Assembly (NCBI RefSeq): GCF_000720255.1
Contig: NZ_JOJE01000001.1
Span: forward strand, 310,001-374,000
Origin: Streptomyces griseus subsp. griseus
GTDB taxonomy: Bacteria > Actinomycetota > Actinomycetes > Streptomycetales > Streptomycetaceae
Length of the DNA: 64,000 nucleotides
Reading direction: 5' to 3'
Shown here: in pieces, positions 29,063 through 37,001 of the stretch
How the letters are laid out: each line of letters begins with the position of its first letter
Position numbering within the stretch: position 1 is the first letter of the stretch
Translations under genes and position numbers: made by a program
The notes under the pieces: generated by a model
The model's database searches: none
Seen by the model: only the letters and a program-made list of their open reading frames with translations
Told to the model about the DNA's origin: nothing

Positions 29063-29886
29063 CATTCCCCCTGACCTGGCTGTACGTCCCCGGGGACCGC
29101 CCCCACGTCGTCGCCAAGGCCCTGCTCTGCGGCGCCGACGTGGTGGTGATCGACCTGGAGGACGCGGTCGCCCCCGACCGCAAGGAGTACGCCCGCGCGG
29201 CCACCGCCGAGCTCCTCACCGATCCGCGGCCGGTCCCGGTCCACGTCCGCGTCAACACCCTGGACGGCCCCTGGGCGGCCGCGGACCTCCGGACCATGGC
29301 GCACCTCCCGGGCGTCGTCGGCCTCCGCCTGCCCAAGGTCACCTCGCCCGAACAGGTCGTACGCGTGGCGGAAGGGACGATTCCCGCCGCCGGAACAGGG
29401 CCCGCCCTGTACGCCCTGCTGGAAACGGCCCTGGGCATCGAGCGCGCCCACGCCATCGCCTCCGCCCACCCGGCGCTGCGCGGCATCTCCCTCGGCGAGT
29501 CGGACCTCCGCGCCGACCTGGGGGTACGGGACGACACCGGCCTGGACTGGGCGCGCTCGCGGATCGTGGTGGCCGCGCGGGCGGCGGGTCTGCCCCCGCC
29601 CGCGCAGTCGGTGTACCCGGACATCCGTGACCTGGACGGCCTGGCGGCCTCCTGCGCCCGCGGCCGCACCCTCGGCTTCCTGGGCCGCACCGCGATCCAC
29701 CCCCGCCAGCTCCCCGTCATCAAGCGGGCCTATCTGCCCACTCCCCGCGAGATCGAACAGGCCGAGACCATCGTCAAGGCGGCGGCCGCCCAACAAGGCG
29801 CCCAGGCCCTCCCCGACGGCCGCTTCATCGACGCGGCGGTGGTGGCTGCGGCCCAACGCACCCTGTCCCTGGCCCGCCGCCTCTGA
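29059..29886 (+). CDS. CitE-like HpcH/HpaI aldolase family CoA-ester lyase
   Basis: A 275-residue TIM-barrel enzyme. Family landmarks are LYVPGDRPHVVAKAL (start), DLEDAVAPDRK, the substrate-binding Arg in HVRVNTLDGPW, LPKVTSPEQV, the metal-binding Glu in LLETALGIERAH, and SLGESDLRADLG with the second metal ligand. No citrate-lyase alpha or gamma genes are near, so it is a stand-alone malyl-/citramalyl-CoA type lyase rather than citrate lyase. It is last in the six-gene operon and ends at a strong bidirectional terminator. Confidence 0.88.
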   Translation: MTFPLTWLYVPGDRPHVVAKALLCGADVVVIDLEDAVAPDRKEYARAATAELLTDPRPVPVHVRVNTLDGPWAAADLRTMAHLPGVVGLRLPKVTSPEQVVRVAEGTIPAAGTGPALYALLETALGIERAHAIASAHPALRGISLGESDLRADLGVRDDTGLDWARSRIVVAARAAGLPPPAQSVYPDIRDLDGLAASCARGRTLGFLGRTAIHPRQLPVIKRAYLPTPREIEQAETIVKAAAAQQGAQALPDGRFIDAAVVAAAQRTLSLARRL

Positions 29887-29902
29887 ACTTCACGCTCACA
29901 CG

Positions 29903-29939
29903 CGACGAGGGCGCCCGGTCAACCCGGGCGCCCTCGTCG
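29903..29939. terminator. Bidirectional terminator between citE-like gene and lgt
   Basis: A perfect 16-bp stem CGACGAGGGCGCCCGG/CCGGGCGCCCTCGTCG with loop TCAAC lies between convergent genes. Confidence 0.85.
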
Positions 29940-29958
29940 TCGTACGACAGCCGTCGGC

Positions 29959-30951
29959 TCAGCTCTTCTTGCTCCCCGACTGGGCTTCGTCCTTCACGTC
30001 GCCATCGGTCTTCTCGGCCTTGTCGGCGTCGTCCTTCTCGTCAGCCTTGGTGGAGATGGCTGCGTCGCTCTTGGAGTCGCCCTCGTCGTCCCCCTCGGCC
30101 TTGCCGTCGGCCTTACCGTCGGAGACGTCCTCGGCGGCACCCGGCTCGACGACCGCTTCGCGCCCCGGCCGCTTCTTCGCCGACACGACCATGTAGACCA
30201 CGGCGAGCAGGAACACCAGCAGCGCGGTCCAATTGTTCAGGCGCAGGCCCAGGATGTGGTGGGCGTCGTCGACGCGCATGTACTCGACCCAGAAGCGGCC
30301 CACGCAGTACGCGGCGACGTACAGGGCGAACGCCCGGCCATGGCCCAGCTTGAAGCGGCGGTCGGCCCAGATGACCAGGAGGGCTACGCCGATGCACCAC
30401 AGGGACTCGTAGAGGAAGGTCGGGTGGTAGTAGCCCGGCACCCGGCCGTCGGCCGAGGACGTGATGTGCAGCGCCCACGGGAGGTCGGTCGGCTTGCCGT
30501 ACAACTCCTGGTTGAACCAGTTGCCCCAGCGGCCGATCGCCTGCGCGAGGGCGATACCGGGTGCGACGGCGTCGGCGTAGGCGGGCATCGGGATGCCACG
30601 GCGGCGGCAGCCGATCCACGCACCCAGCGCGCCGAGCGCGATCGCGCCCCAGATGCCGAGGCCGCCCTCCCAGATCTTGAAGGCGTCCACCCAGTCACGG
30701 CCCTCGCTGAAGTACAGCTCGTAGTCCGTGATCACGTGGTAGAGCCGACCGCCGAGCAGACCGAAGGGCACGGCCCAGACCGCGATGTCGGCCACCGTGC
30801 CGGTCCGCCCGCCCCGGGCGATCCAGCGCTTGTTGCCGAGCCAGACGGCAACGAAGACGCCGATGATGATGCAGAACGCATAGCCGCGCAGCGGAATGGG
30901 GCCGAGGTGGATCACCCCGCGCGACGGGCTGGGAATGTAGGCAAGTTCCAT
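29959..30951 (-). CDS. lgt: Prolipoprotein diacylglyceryl transferase with acidic C-terminal tail
   Basis: A 330-residue inner-membrane enzyme that adds diacylglycerol from phosphatidylglycerol to the lipobox Cys of prelipoproteins. The Lgt signature GRWGNWFNQELYG is present, along with seven membrane spans and YHPTFLYESLW. From about residue 255 the protein continues in about 75 residues of Asp, Lys, Glu and Ser (for example DGKADGKAEGDDEGDSKSD), a highly charged cytoplasmic tail that the short enterobacterial Lgt lacks. The ATG at 30951 starts right at MELAYIPSP; the longer frame has no support. Confidence 0.96.
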   Translation of the reverse strand: MELAYIPSPSRGVIHLGPIPLRGYAFCIIIGVFVAVWLGNKRWIARGGRTGTVADIAVWAVPFGLLGGRLYHVITDYELYFSEGRDWVDAFKIWEGGLGIWGAIALGALGAWIGCRRRGIPMPAYADAVAPGIALAQAIGRWGNWFNQELYGKPTDLPWALHITSSADGRVPGYYHPTFLYESLWCIGVALLVIWADRRFKLGHGRAFALYVAAYCVGRFWVEYMRVDDAHHILGLRLNNWTALLVFLLAVVYMVVSAKKRPGREAVVEPGAAEDVSDGKADGKAEGDDEGDSKSDAAISTKADEKDDADKAEKTDGDVKDEAQSGSKKS

Positions 30952-31035
30952 GGCAAGGTCGACGCTACCGTGCCGGGCCGGACGCACGGCAGGCAGCCCG
31001 GCTACGGCTCCATAACGGGCGGGTGAGAAACGGTC

Positions 31036-31812
31036 TCACCCGTTGTCGGCGTCCTCCACCATCTTCTTGAACTTCTGCGGCGTCATCGACTGGTCCTGGT
31101 AGATGTTCGCTCCGTTGAGCAGAACGGTCGGCGTGCCGTTGTACCCGCTGGTCCGGAAGGCCTGGGCGGACTTGTCGACCCAGCTGTCGTGCGTGCCGTT
31201 CTCGACGCAGGTGCGGAAGGCGGGGGTGACGAGTCCGTCGACCTTGCCGGCCAGCTCGATCAGCTTGGCGTTGTCGGCGTAGGCGTCGTCGGTCTCCTGG
31301 GGCTGGTTCTCGTACAGCACGTCGTGGTACGCCGGGAACTCGCCGGTGTCCTGGGCGCAGGCCGCGGCGTTGGCAGCCTTGCGGGAGCCGCTGCCGCCCA
31401 TGTTGCCGTCGATGATCGTGGCCAGGTGGTAGTCCACCTTGAGCTTTCCGGCGGCGGTGAGCTCGTGGATCGTCGAGCGGTATCTGTCCTCGAAGCCCTT
31501 GCAGGCGGGGCAGCGGAAGTCCTCCCACACCGTGAGCGTGGACTTGGCGCTCTCCTTGCCGACGGGGATCGCGAGGGCGTCCTTGCCCTTCGCTCCGGAG
31601 GGCGCGACCACGGGGCCGGCCTTGTCGCCGCCCTGGTCCTTGCCGGCGTTCGCGGCGAGGACTCCGATGACCGCGGCCAGACCCAGCACACCCACCACGC
31701 TCGCGCCGACGATCAGCGTCCGGCGCCGCCGCTCCGCGCTCTTCTGCTTCTCGCGCTCGACCGCCAGCCGCTCCCGGGCGGTGCGCTTCCCATCACGATT
31801 CTTCTCGCTCAC
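31036..31812 (-). CDS. Membrane-anchored DsbA-like thiol-disulfide protein
   Basis: A 258-residue extracytoplasmic thioredoxin-fold protein. A basic, Lys/Arg/Glu-rich cytoplasmic start (about 30 residues) leads to one membrane helix (TLIVGASVVGVLGLAAVIGV). The redox pair is in FRCPACKGFE, and the cis-Pro loop is GYNGTPTVLLNG. It probably helps disulfide formation in secreted proteins. The GTG start follows GGGGGTG. A gene of the same architecture lies at 62553. It follows trpA on the same strand, separated by a strong hairpin. Confidence 0.88.
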   Translation of the reverse strand: MSEKNRDGKRTARERLAVEREKQKSAERRRRTLIVGASVVGVLGLAAVIGVLAANAGKDQGGDKAGPVVAPSGAKGKDALAIPVGKESAKSTLTVWEDFRCPACKGFEDRYRSTIHELTAAGKLKVDYHLATIIDGNMGGSGSRKAANAAACAQDTGEFPAYHDVLYENQPQETDDAYADNAKLIELAGKVDGLVTPAFRTCVENGTHDSWVDKSAQAFRTSGYNGTPTVLLNGANIYQDQSMTPQKFKKMVEDADNG

Positions 31813-31826
31813 ACCCCCAGAACGAA

Positions 31827-31853
31827 CCGGGGAGGCGCAGCGCGCCTCCCCGG
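31827..31853 (-). terminator. Terminator after trpA
   Basis: A perfect 12-bp stem CCGGGGAGGCGC/GCGCCTCCCCGG with a 3-nt loop, 47 bp after the trpA stop and just before the DsbA-like gene. Confidence 0.75.
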
Positions 31854-31900
31854 TCCCAGGTCCACCCGTACGAGGGACCCGCGGCGGTCCCCCCGCTCTC

Positions 31901-32716
31901 CTACGCCTGGCCGCGCACGCCCTTGGCCAGCTCACCGGCGAGTGCGCGGACCGCCTCGAGGCCGGCCGCGTGGTCCGGGGCGTCCAGCATCCGCTTGACG
32001 AACGCGGATCCGACGATCACGCCGTCGGCGAAGCCGGCGACCTCGGCGGCCTGCTCGGCGTTGGAGACGCCGAGGCCGACGCAGACGGGCAGGTCACCGG
32101 CGGCCCGGGTGCGCCGCACCAGGTCCTCCGCCTGTGCGCCCACCGACTCGCGGGTGCCGGTGACGCCCATGAGCGAGGCCGCGTAGACGAAGCCGCTGCC
32201 CGCCGCGGTGATCTCGCCGAGCCGCTGGTCCTTGCTGCTCGGTGCCACGACGAAGACCGTCGCGAGGCCGTGCTTCTCGGCGTGCTCCCTCCACAGCGCC
32301 GCCTCCTGCACGGGCAGGTCGGGCAGGATCGCCCCGGCCCCGCCCGCCTCGGCGAGCTCGGCGGTGAACCGCTCGACGCCGTAGCGGTCGATGGGGTTCC
32401 AGTACGTCATCACGAGCACCGGCTTCCCGGTGGCCCGGTGGGCCTCCCGGACCGTGCGCATCACGTCGGCGATCCTGACGCCGCCGCGCAGGGCGATGTC
32501 GTCGGCGGTCTGGATGACCGGGCCGTCGAGGACGGGGTCGCTGTGCGGCAGACCCACCTCGACGACGTCGGCGCCGCCGTCGAAGACGGCCTTGATCGCC
32601 TCGATGCCGCCGTCCACGGTCGGGAACCCGGCCGGGAGGTAGGCGATGAGCGCGGAGCGGCCCTCGGCCTTGGCGGCTGCGAGGGTGTCGGACAGCAGCT
32701 GAATGTTCCCGCTCAC
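31901..32716 (-). CDS. trpA: Tryptophan synthase alpha chain
   Basis: A 271-residue TIM barrel that cleaves indole-3-glycerol phosphate to indole and glyceraldehyde 3-phosphate. The catalytic Glu and Asp are in [27 protein letters not shown] and VIVGSAFV bind the phosphate. The GTG start overlaps the trpB stop (GTGA), in keeping with a 1:1 alpha-beta complex. Length is normal. Confidence 0.97.
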   Translation of the reverse strand: MSGNIQLLSDTLAAAKAEGRSALIAYLPAGFPTVDGGIEAIKAVFDGGADVVEVGLPHSDPVLDGPVIQTADDIALRGGVRIADVMRTVREAHRATGKPVLVMTYWNPIDRYGVERFTAELAEAGGAGAILPDLPVQEAALWREHAEKHGLATVFVVAPSSKDQRLGEITAAGSGFVYAASLMGVTGTRESVGAQAEDLVRRTRAAGDLPVCVGLGVSNAEQAAEVAGFADGVIVGSAFVKRMLDAPDHAAGLEAVRALAGELAKGVRGQA

Positions 32717-33996
32717 TTGGCGTCCCCCTCGATCTCGGCGGTGCCCGAGGCGTCCTCGGCGACCTCGGCGTCGGTGTCGTACAGCCCGAAGTAGCGGGCG
32801 GCGGTGTCCATGTCCTTGTCGCCGCGGCCGGACAGGTTGATCACGATCAGCCCGTCCTTGCCCAGTTCCCGGCCGACCTCCAGGGCGCCGGCGAGAGCGT
32901 GGGCGCTCTCGATGGCCGGGATGATGCCCTCGGTCTGCGACAGCAGGCGCAGGGCCTGCATGGCCGCGTCGTCGGTGACCGCGCGGTACTCGGCGCGGCC
33001 GCTGTCCTTGAGGTAGGAGTGCTCGGGGCCGATGCCCGGGTAGTCCAGACCGGCCGAGATCGAGTACGGCTCGGTGATCTGGCCCTCGTCGTCCTGGAGG
33101 ACGTAGGAGCGCGAGCCGTGCAGGATGCCGGGCTCGCCGGCGGTGAGGGTGGCCGCGTGCTCGCCGGTCTCCACGCCGTGGCCGGCCGGTTCGCAGCCGA
33201 CGAGGCGGACGGAGGCGTCCGGGATGAAGGCGTGGAAGAGGCCGATGGCGTTGGAGCCGCCGCCGACGCAGGCGACGGCCGCGTCGGGCAGTCGTCCGGC
33301 GCGCTCGAGGAGCTGGCGGCGGGTCTCGACGCCGATGACGCGGTGGAAGTCGCGGACCATCGCCGGGAAGGGGTGCGGGCCGGCCACGGTGCCGAACAGG
33401 TAGTGCGTGTGGTCGACGTTGGCGACCCAGTCGCGGAAGGCCTCGTTGATGGCGTCCTTCAGCGTCCGGCTGCCGGACTTCACGGCGACGACCTCGGCGC
33501 CGAGCATGCGCATGCGGGCGACGTTGAGGGCCTGGCGCTCGGTGTCGATCTCGCCCATGTAGATGGTGCACTCGAGACCGAACAGCGCGCAGGCGGTGGC
33601 GGTGGCGACGCCGTGCTGTCCCGCACCGGTCTCGGCGATCACGCGGGTCTTGCCCATGCGCTTGGTGAGCAGGGCCTGGCCGAGGACATTGTTGATCTTG
33701 TGGGACCCGGTGTGGTTGAGGTCCTCCCGCTTGAGGAAGACCCGGGCGCCGCCGGCGTGTTCGGCGAACCGGGGCACCTCGGTGAGGGCGCTGGGGCGGC
33801 CGGTGTAGTTGACGAGCAGGTCGTCGAGCTCGCGGGCGAACTCGGGGTCGGCCTTGGCCTTGTCGTACTCGACGGCGACCTCGTCGACGGCGGCGACGAG
33901 GGCCTCCGGGATGAACTTGCCACCGAACGCGCCGAAGTAGCCGGCGGGGTTGGGGGTCTGACCCTCGGGGTCAGGGATGAAGAACTCGCTGGGCAT
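32713..33996 (-). CDS. trpB: Tryptophan synthase beta chain
   Basis: A 427-residue PLP enzyme that joins indole and serine to tryptophan. The PLP lysine lies in [15 protein letters not shown]; the substrate loop [14 protein letters not shown] and the phosphate-binding GGGSNAIG are intact. A short acidic C-terminal tail is present. trpA overlaps its stop. The upstream 65 bp separate it from trpM. Confidence 0.97.
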   Translation of the reverse strand: MPSEFFIPDPEGQTPNPAGYFGAFGGKFIPEALVAAVDEVAVEYDKAKADPEFARELDDLLVNYTGRPSALTEVPRFAEHAGGARVFLKREDLNHTGSHKINNVLGQALLTKRMGKTRVIAETGAGQHGVATATACALFGLECTIYMGEIDTERQALNVARMRMLGAEVVAVKSGSRTLKDAINEAFRDWVANVDHTHYLFGTVAGPHPFPAMVRDFHRVIGVETRRQLLERAGRLPDAAVACVGGGSNAIGLFHAFIPDASVRLVGCEPAGHGVETGEHAATLTAGEPGILHGSRSYVLQDDEGQITEPYSISAGLDYPGIGPEHSYLKDSGRAEYRAVTDDAAMQALRLLSQTEGIIPAIESAHALAGALEVGRELGKDGLIVINLSGRGDKDMDTAARYFGLYDTDAEVAEDASGTAEIEGDAK

Positions 33997-34061
33997 GCGG
34001 AAACCTCACGGTGAGTCTTGTTGAAAACCGATCGCCGTGGGGGGCGGGTAGTCGGACGACC

Positions 34062-34295
34062 TCAGGCCGTGGGTGGCTGGTCGCGCACACCCGGCGGTAG
34101 CCGCAAATCGAACAGAGTCCCGCGCCCCTGGGTGGGCCATCGCATGCCATTGACCTGCCCGGGTTCGTCTCCGATGACGTACCGGACCCTGCGGCCGTGC
34201 ACCCGCCGGGCAGGCGCACGGCAGCCCCGCGGACGGCAGCCACGCGCGAGGCGGGCGTACCGGTCCGTGGCCGTCACTGGGGTCGTCGGTGTCAT
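34062..34295 (-). CDS. trpM: Small basic tryptophan-operon protein (TrpM/TrpX-like)
   Basis: A predicted 77-residue, Arg-rich protein between trpC and trpB, the position of the small trpM (trpX) gene of S. coelicolor, which modulates tryptophan synthesis and differentiation. The C-terminal half (VIGDEPGQVNGMRW, then PTQGRGTLFDLRLPP) has normal Streptomyces codon bias in this frame. The start is uncertain: ATG 34295 lies 22 bp after the trpC stop with a poor ribosome site, and an in-frame GTG downstream would give 71 residues. There is no known domain. A competing frame on the same strand (33971-34243) looks like a shadow. Confidence 0.6.
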   Translation of the reverse strand: MTPTTPVTATDRYARLARGCRPRGCRAPARRVHGRRVRYVIGDEPGQVNGMRWPTQGRGTLFDLRLPPGVRDQPPTA

Positions 34296-34317
34296 CGGGG
34301 GCAAGCCTAGCGAATGA

Positions 34318-35127
34318 TCAGCCCCGGCCGTGCCGGAGTGCGGGGTGCTCGCCCGCGGCGACCAGGTCGGCGACCGCGGTCTTGGGGTCGCGGCCGGTGA
34401 CGAGGGACTCGCCGACCAGGACGGCGTCGGCGCCGGCGTTGGCGTAGGCGATGAGGTCGTGCGGTCCTCGGACGCCGGACTCGGCGACCTTGACGACGTG
34501 TGCGGGGATCTCGGGGGCGACCCGGTCGAAGGTGCCCCGGTCGACCTCGAGCGTCTTGAGGTTGCGCGCGTTGACGCCGATCACCTTCGCGCCCGCGTCC
34601 ACCGCGCGCTCGACCTCGTCCTCGTCGTGGACCTCGACGAGCGGGGTGAGGCCGATGGAGACGGCACGCTCGATGAGCGACTCCAGGGCGGGCTGTTCGA
34701 GGGCGGCCACGATCAGCAGCGCCAGGTCGGCGCCGTAGGCCCGGGCCTCCCACAGCTGGTACGCCGTGACGATGAAGTCCTTGCGCAGTACGGGGATGTC
34801 CACGCGCGCGCGGACGGCCTCCAGGTCGGCCAGCGAGCCGCCGAAGCGGCGCTGTTCGGTGAGGACGGAGATGACGGCGGCGCCGCCCGCCTCGTAGTCG
34901 GCGGCCAGGCCCGCGGGGTCGGCGATCGCGGCCAGCGCGCCCTTGGAGGGGCTGGAGCGCTTGACCTCGCAGATCACCTTGACGCCCTCGCCGCGCAGCG
35001 CGGCCACCCCGTCCTTGGCGGCGGGAGCCTTGGCCGCGCGCTCCTTGAGCTCGTCGAGGCTGACGCGCGCCTGCCGCTCCGCGAGGTCGGCACGGACTCC
35101 GTCGATGATCTCGTCGAGCACACTCAC
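34318..35127 (-). CDS. trpC: Indole-3-glycerol phosphate synthase
   Basis: A 269-residue TIM-barrel enzyme, converting CdRP to indole-3-glycerol phosphate. Motifs: [10 protein letters not shown] with the catalytic Lys, [13 protein letters not shown], and [13 protein letters not shown]. It is monofunctional; no TrpF domain is fused. The GTG start follows GGAAGGGGG and overlaps by 4 bp the stop of a 20-codon leader frame. It heads the trpC-trpM-trpB-trpA unit. Confidence 0.95.
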   Translation of the reverse strand: MSVLDEIIDGVRADLAERQARVSLDELKERAAKAPAAKDGVAALRGEGVKVICEVKRSSPSKGALAAIADPAGLAADYEAGGAAVISVLTEQRRFGGSLADLEAVRARVDIPVLRKDFIVTAYQLWEARAYGADLALLIVAALEQPALESLIERAVSIGLTPLVEVHDEDEVERAVDAGAKVIGVNARNLKTLEVDRGTFDRVAPEIPAHVVKVAESGVRGPHDLIAYANAGADAVLVGESLVTGRDPKTAVADLVAAGEHPALRHGRG

Positions 35128-35186
35128 GCGAGCGGCCCCCTTCCAGACGGTTGACTGTTCAAGTGGTTCCGGCAGCCGAAACCCAT
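35124..35186 (-). CDS. Possible 20-residue leader peptide of trpC
   Basis: An ATG frame encodes [20 protein letters not shown] and ends in a GTGA overlap with the trpC start, the same coupling seen between known operon genes here. It has no Trp codons, so it is not a classical attenuator peptide. A TACCAT sequence 14 bp before the ATG could be a -10 box, giving an almost leaderless message. It may be fortuitous. Confidence 0.3.
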   Translation of the reverse strand: MGFGCRNHLNSQPSGRGPLA

Positions 35187-35270
35187 GGTCACTGCGATGG
35201 TATCCGCAGGACGGCGCAGGCCTCGCATCAGGCCGAGGCCGGTCCCACTACCTGGACATTCCGGTCGCGA

Positions 35271-35759
35271 TCAAGGATGAAGCCAGCCACCGAACGGCAG
35301 GTTCCGGACAACGGTGAAGACCAGCAGCAACGCTCCGACGGTCCACAGCCGCGCAGACCCGACATCGACGCGCAGCGGCCGTCCGCGCACCACGCGAACC
35401 ACCCACACGGCCCACAGCACGGCGAAGCCCAGATAGGCGACCACGGCGGCCGCGTTGTCCTGGAGGGCGGTCAGGAAGTCCCCGTGGATGAAGGCATGGG
35501 CGCTGCGCAGGCCGCCGCAGCCGGGGCAGTAGATGCCCGTGTAGCGCAGGAGGGGGCAGACGGGGTAGTGGCCGGGTTGGTTGGGGTCGACGGCCCCGAC
35601 GTAGGCGAAGGCGCCGGCGACGGCCGCGAGGACGCCGGCGGGGACGGCGAGGCGCGCCAGGGCGCTCCCGGTCGCCGGTGGCGGTGACTGCGGTGGGAGC
35701 GGTGGGAAGGGTGGTTGCGGGGGCACCACTCTCCGGCTGTCGGGGTTCACGCCTCGCAT
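35271..35759 (-). CDS. DUF2752 family membrane protein
   Basis: A 162-residue protein. After a Pro-rich N-terminus of about 35 residues come a membrane helix, the family motif CPGCGGLRSAHAFIHGDF preceded by YTGIYC, and two or three further helices. The function of DUF2752 proteins is unknown; the cysteine motif may bind metal. ATG 35759 begins the Pro-rich tail; a longer frame is not supported. It lies in a leftward series of membrane-protein genes between trpE and trpC, as is usual in streptomycetes. Confidence 0.8.
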   Translation of the reverse strand: MRGVNPDSRRVVPPQPPFPPLPPQSPPPATGSALARLAVPAGVLAAVAGAFAYVGAVDPNQPGHYPVCPLLRYTGIYCPGCGGLRSAHAFIHGDFLTALQDNAAAVVAYLGFAVLWAVWVVRVVRGRPLRVDVGSARLWTVGALLLVFTVVRNLPFGGWLHP

Positions 35760-35784
35760 TGTGCCCCGCCCGGCTCCCGCACGC

Positions 35785-35827
35785 GCGCAGGGGCGGTCCG
35801 GCAACCGTGGTGCCGGACCGCCCCTGC
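35785..35827 (-). terminator. Terminator after the HGxxPAAW gene
   Basis: A perfect 18-bp stem CGCAGGGGCGGTCCGGCA with its complement around a 7-nt loop, 17 bp after the stop at 35845. Confidence 0.8.
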
Positions 35828-35844
35828 GTACAGCGGTGCGGAGA

Positions 35845-36096
35845 TCAGCTCTCGGCGCCGGCCGGCTCGGGCCTGGCCGCGACCTGGTGGACCGGGTGGG
35901 CCGTCTTCGGCTGGCCGAGGCCCATGGCGCGCATGACACCACCGACGACACCGCCGAGGGCCACGATCACCATGCCGGCCCAGAAGCCCAGCGGCTGGGC
36001 CATCACCATGAACGTGCCGGCGACGGCGAAACCGATGATGGCGATGGTGACACCGGTCCAGGCGGCCGGGGTGTGTCCGTGGCTGCTGCCCGCCAT
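35845..36096 (-). CDS. Small HGxxPAAW-motif membrane protein
   Basis: An 83-residue protein with two membrane helices. The N-terminal motif HGHTPAAWTGVTI is conserved in actinobacterial small membrane proteins of unknown function next to trp genes. The ATG at 36096 has GAGGAG at a good distance; the frame extends upstream without a better start. A strong hairpin follows the stop. Confidence 0.8.
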   Translation of the reverse strand: MAGSSHGHTPAAWTGVTIAIIGFAVAGTFMVMAQPLGFWAGMVIVALGGVVGGVMRAMGLGQPKTAHPVHQVAARPEPAGAES

Positions 36097-36270
36097 GACT
36101 TGCTCCTCGTTGCTGTGTACGTGTCGTACAGGTCTGAGCCGGCGTCTCGGAGCCGGACGTTCGCGGTCCATTGTCCCGTACGCGCGCGCGTGCCCGGAGC
36201 GGGGGTGCGTTCCGGTCGCGTCTGATTCACCACATCGGGACAGTTCATCGGATTCTCGGCTCCACGGGCC

Positions 36271-36912
36271 CTAGGCCGGGTCCATGCGCGTCGGGTCCTC
36301 GCCGCGGTCCAGGGCCTTCCAGAGGTCCTCGGGACGGTCGGGGTCGACGGCCGGGGCGGCGCGGCGCGGGCGGGGGGCGCCGCCCCGCTCGTAGCGGCCG
36401 GACATCGCGGGCCACAGGCGGCCGTAGCGCAGAGCGAGCAGGCCGGCCAGGAGGATCAGGACGCCGCCCGCCGCCGCGACGTACGGCCAGGCGGTGTGGC
36501 TGAAGGCGGACACGGTGGAGGCGGTGTCGCCGGAGGCCTTGGCCGCCTGATCGTCGAGCGCGGAGCGGTCCGAGGCACCGAGCAGGGCGGCGGCGACCGT
36601 CCCGACACCGGAGAGCGCGAGCACCGCGGCGACCAGGTGACGGCCGGCCCTGCGGACGGCGAAGACGGCGACGAGGGCGGCGAGGCCCACTATGGCGAGC
36701 GCCGCGGGGACGCCGGTGACGTCACTGCCCCTGGCGGTCAGGGGGAAGGATCCGCCGGCCACCGTCGCCGTGCCCTCGGACCAGCGCTGCCTGGTCGAGA
36801 GGAGGGCCACGGCCGCGCCCAGCGCGCCGCACAGCAGGGCGAGGGCGAGACTCCGGCGGCCGGACCGGGCGGGCGCGGCGGATTCGGAACGGGGGTCAGG
36901 TACGGCAGTCAC
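36271..36912 (-). CDS. Tryptophan-associated membrane protein (TIGR02234-like)
   Basis: A protein of about 213 residues with four membrane helices: LALALLCGALGAAVALL near the start, two in the middle and YVAAAGGVLILLAGLLAL. An extracytoplasmic loop contains QRWSEGTATVAGGSFPL, a pattern known from the actinobacterial Trp-operon-associated membrane protein family. Its role is unknown; its constant place beside trp genes suggests a link to tryptophan or aromatic transport. The start is GTG 36912 or GTG 36921. The C-terminal 40 residues are basic and cytoplasmic. trpE ends 80 bp upstream. Confidence 0.8.
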   Translation of the reverse strand: MTAVPDPRSESAAPARSGRRSLALALLCGALGAAVALLSTRQRWSEGTATVAGGSFPLTARGSDVTGVPAALAIVGLAALVAVFAVRRAGRHLVAAVLALSGVGTVAAALLGASDRSALDDQAAKASGDTASTVSAFSHTAWPYVAAAGGVLILLAGLLALRYGRLWPAMSGRYERGGAPRPRRAAPAVDPDRPEDLWKALDRGEDPTRMDPA

Positions 36913-37001
36913 GTACCCCACTATCGCCTGAACCCCGGGCGAACCGTCACCCGGGGCTCACGTGAGAAGCGCCCCACTTTTCCGCACGTGCCGCAAGCGC
37001 C

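Noticed and set aside
33971..34243. A 90-codon leftward frame overlapping the trpM-like gene.
   Set aside because: It runs into the trpB start and has poorer codon bias than the trpM frame; not enough support for a second gene.
36180..36196. Alternating CG run, possible Z-DNA.
   Set aside because: Short and not unusual for a genome of this composition.
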